From the NCBI GenBank assembly GCA_009781925.1, contig WQUU01000099.1:1-6058 (forward strand): DNA of 6,058 nucleotides, given 5' to 3'. Made by a program: the position numbers and the translations under genes. Within the stretch, counting starts at the first letter, position 1. Each line of letters opens with the position of its first letter. The stretch is from Bacillota bacterium. GTDB lineage: Bacteria > Bacillota > Clostridia > Oscillospirales > Oscillospiraceae. The notes below the pieces were generated by a model. The model worked only from the letters and a program-made list of their open reading frames with translations. It made no database searches and was not told the origin of the DNA. Shown piece by piece: positions 5,377 to 6,058 of the stretch.

Positions 5377-5402
5377 CGGAACGGATAAATCCGTTTCGTT
5401 AC
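5377..5402 (-). repeat. Hairpin repeat H (TAGGGAACGGAT type), - orientation
   Basis: Bases 5377-5395 are the exact reverse complement of 5345-5363 in hairpin G, so G and H can pair as a 19-bp stem around a 13-base loop (5364-5376) or fold as two separate hairpins. The outer end (TTTCGTTA) has diverged from TTCCCTA. The + strand reading in one frame gives the peptide ERINPF. Confidence 0.8.
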
Positions 5403-5411
5403 ACATTCAGA

Positions 5412-5416
5412 AAGGA
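5412..5416 (+). promoter_or_regulatory. Ribosome binding site that fixes the upp start
   Basis: AAGGA lies 10 bases before the ATG at 5427, and a further GGA follows at 5418-5420. No comparable site precedes the in-frame ATG at 5373, which lies in the spacer between hairpins G and H. Confidence 0.65.
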
Positions 5417-5426
5417 CGGATTCCCC

Positions 5427-6053
5427 ATGAGCCTGTACATTCTCGACCACCCGCTGCTGCTGCACAAGCTGTCCATCATCCGTGACAGGAACACCAGCGT
5501 CAAGGAGTTCCGCGAGATCGTGTCCGAAATCGCCATGCTGATGTGTTACGAAGCCACCCGCGATCTGGCGGTGGAGGACGTGGACATCGAGACGCCCGTG
5601 GCAAACGCCACAGTCAAGCGCCTGGCGGGGAAGAAACTCGCCATTGTGCCCATCCTCCGGGCCGGGCTCGGCATGGTGGACGGGATGCTAAATCTGATCC
5701 CCTCCGCAAAAGTGGGACACATCGGCCTCTACCGCGATCCGGAGACCCTGGAACCGGTGGAGTACTTCTGCAAGTTACCGGCGGACATCGCCGAGCGCCT
5801 AGTCATCGTGATCGACCCCATGCTGGCCACGGGGGGCAGCGCCGCCGCCGCGCTCAGATTTTTGAAGGAGCGCGGCTGCGTGAACATCAAGCTGATGGTC
5901 ATCATCGCCGCGCCGGAAGGCGTCGTTCGCATCCAAGCGGAGCATCCGGACGTGGACATCTACGCCGCCGCCCTCGACGAGAAACTCAACAGCCACGGCT
6001 ACATCGTCCCCGGCCTCGGCGACGCGGGGGATCGGATTTTCGGGACGAAATAA
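5427..6053 (+). CDS. upp: Uracil phosphoribosyltransferase
   Basis: Upp is a cytoplasmic pyrimidine-salvage enzyme that joins uracil and PRPP to give UMP and pyrophosphate. From 5427 the protein has 208 residues, the normal family length. Conserved parts are ILRAGLGMVDGM (76-87), the PRPP loop DPMLATGGSA (130-139) and the uracil-binding C-terminus YIVPGLGDAGDRIFGT (192-207). The N-terminus MSLYILDHPLLLHKL is typical of the family. An in-frame ATG at 5373 would add 18 residues (MTERINPFRYTFRKDGFP), but these come from hairpin H and the leader and have no place in the family. The gene is complete, ending 5 bases before the window edge. It is separated from tsaB by the G/H repeat pair and may be expressed from the promoter-like site inside tsaB, from read-through, or both. 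No PyrR-type attenuator was recognised. Confidence 0.96.
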   Translation: MSLYILDHPLLLHKLSIIRDRNTSVKEFREIVSEIAMLMCYEATRDLAVEDVDIETPVANATVKRLAGKKLAIVPILRAGLGMVDGMLNLIPSAKVGHIGLYRDPETLEPVEYFCKLPADIAERLVIVIDPMLATGGSAAAALRFLKERGCVNIKLMVIIAAPEGVVRIQAEHPDVDIYAAALDEKLNSHGYIVPGLGDAGDRIFGTK

Positions 6054-6058
6054 AGGTG

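Noticed and set aside
5373..5426. Upp starting at 5373
   Set aside because: The extra 18 residues are repeat-derived, there is no ribosome site before 5373, and the 5427 start gives the standard 208-residue enzyme.

Overview
The window is GC-rich, with every gene on the + strand. It looks like a chromosomal housekeeping segment from a Clostridia-type Firmicute, probably of the Oscillospirales/Oscillospiraceae kind. That placement is an inference from the DacF-like carboxypeptidase, a CapA protein with a membrane anchor, a Spy0128/FctA-like protein, the clustered tsaD-tsaE-tsaB genes, and the many small TTGTAGGG-type intergenic palindromes. No rRNA, tRNA, CRISPR array, phage gene or transposase gene is visible.

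Layout: (1) 1-993 is the 3' part of a D-Ala-D-Ala carboxypeptidase gene, with the active-site KTG motif, the C-terminal beta domain, one membrane helix and a long polar tail. (2) 994-1203 is a 210-base intergenic region largely made of four hairpin repeats. (3) 1204-2625 encodes an anchored CapA-family protein. (4) 2723-3127 encodes a small protein resembling one pilin isopeptide (Spy0128/FctA) domain, without secretion or sorting signals. (5) 3190-5342 is tsaD-tsaE-tsaB, tightly packed and overlapping, which supplies three of the proteins that make the t6A modification of tRNA. (6) 5427-6053 is upp, uracil phosphoribosyltransferase. Its start is at 5427, because the longer in-frame reading from 5373 is a translated repeat.

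The genes cover cell-envelope work (carboxypeptidase, CapA), tRNA modification (tsaDEB) and pyrimidine salvage (upp). Only the tsa genes clearly work together.

The most unusual content lies between the genes. Eight short hairpins of one architecture (TTGTAGGG, then a variable stem, then CCC-GC) occur in 6 kb. Several sit in inverted pairs resembling REPIN organisation, some stems differ by compensatory base-pair changes, and in three genes the TAG of the repeat is the stop codon. A five-copy 7-base tandem repeat has also been absorbed into the 3' end of tsaB, and a near-consensus promoter lies inside tsaB upstream of upp.
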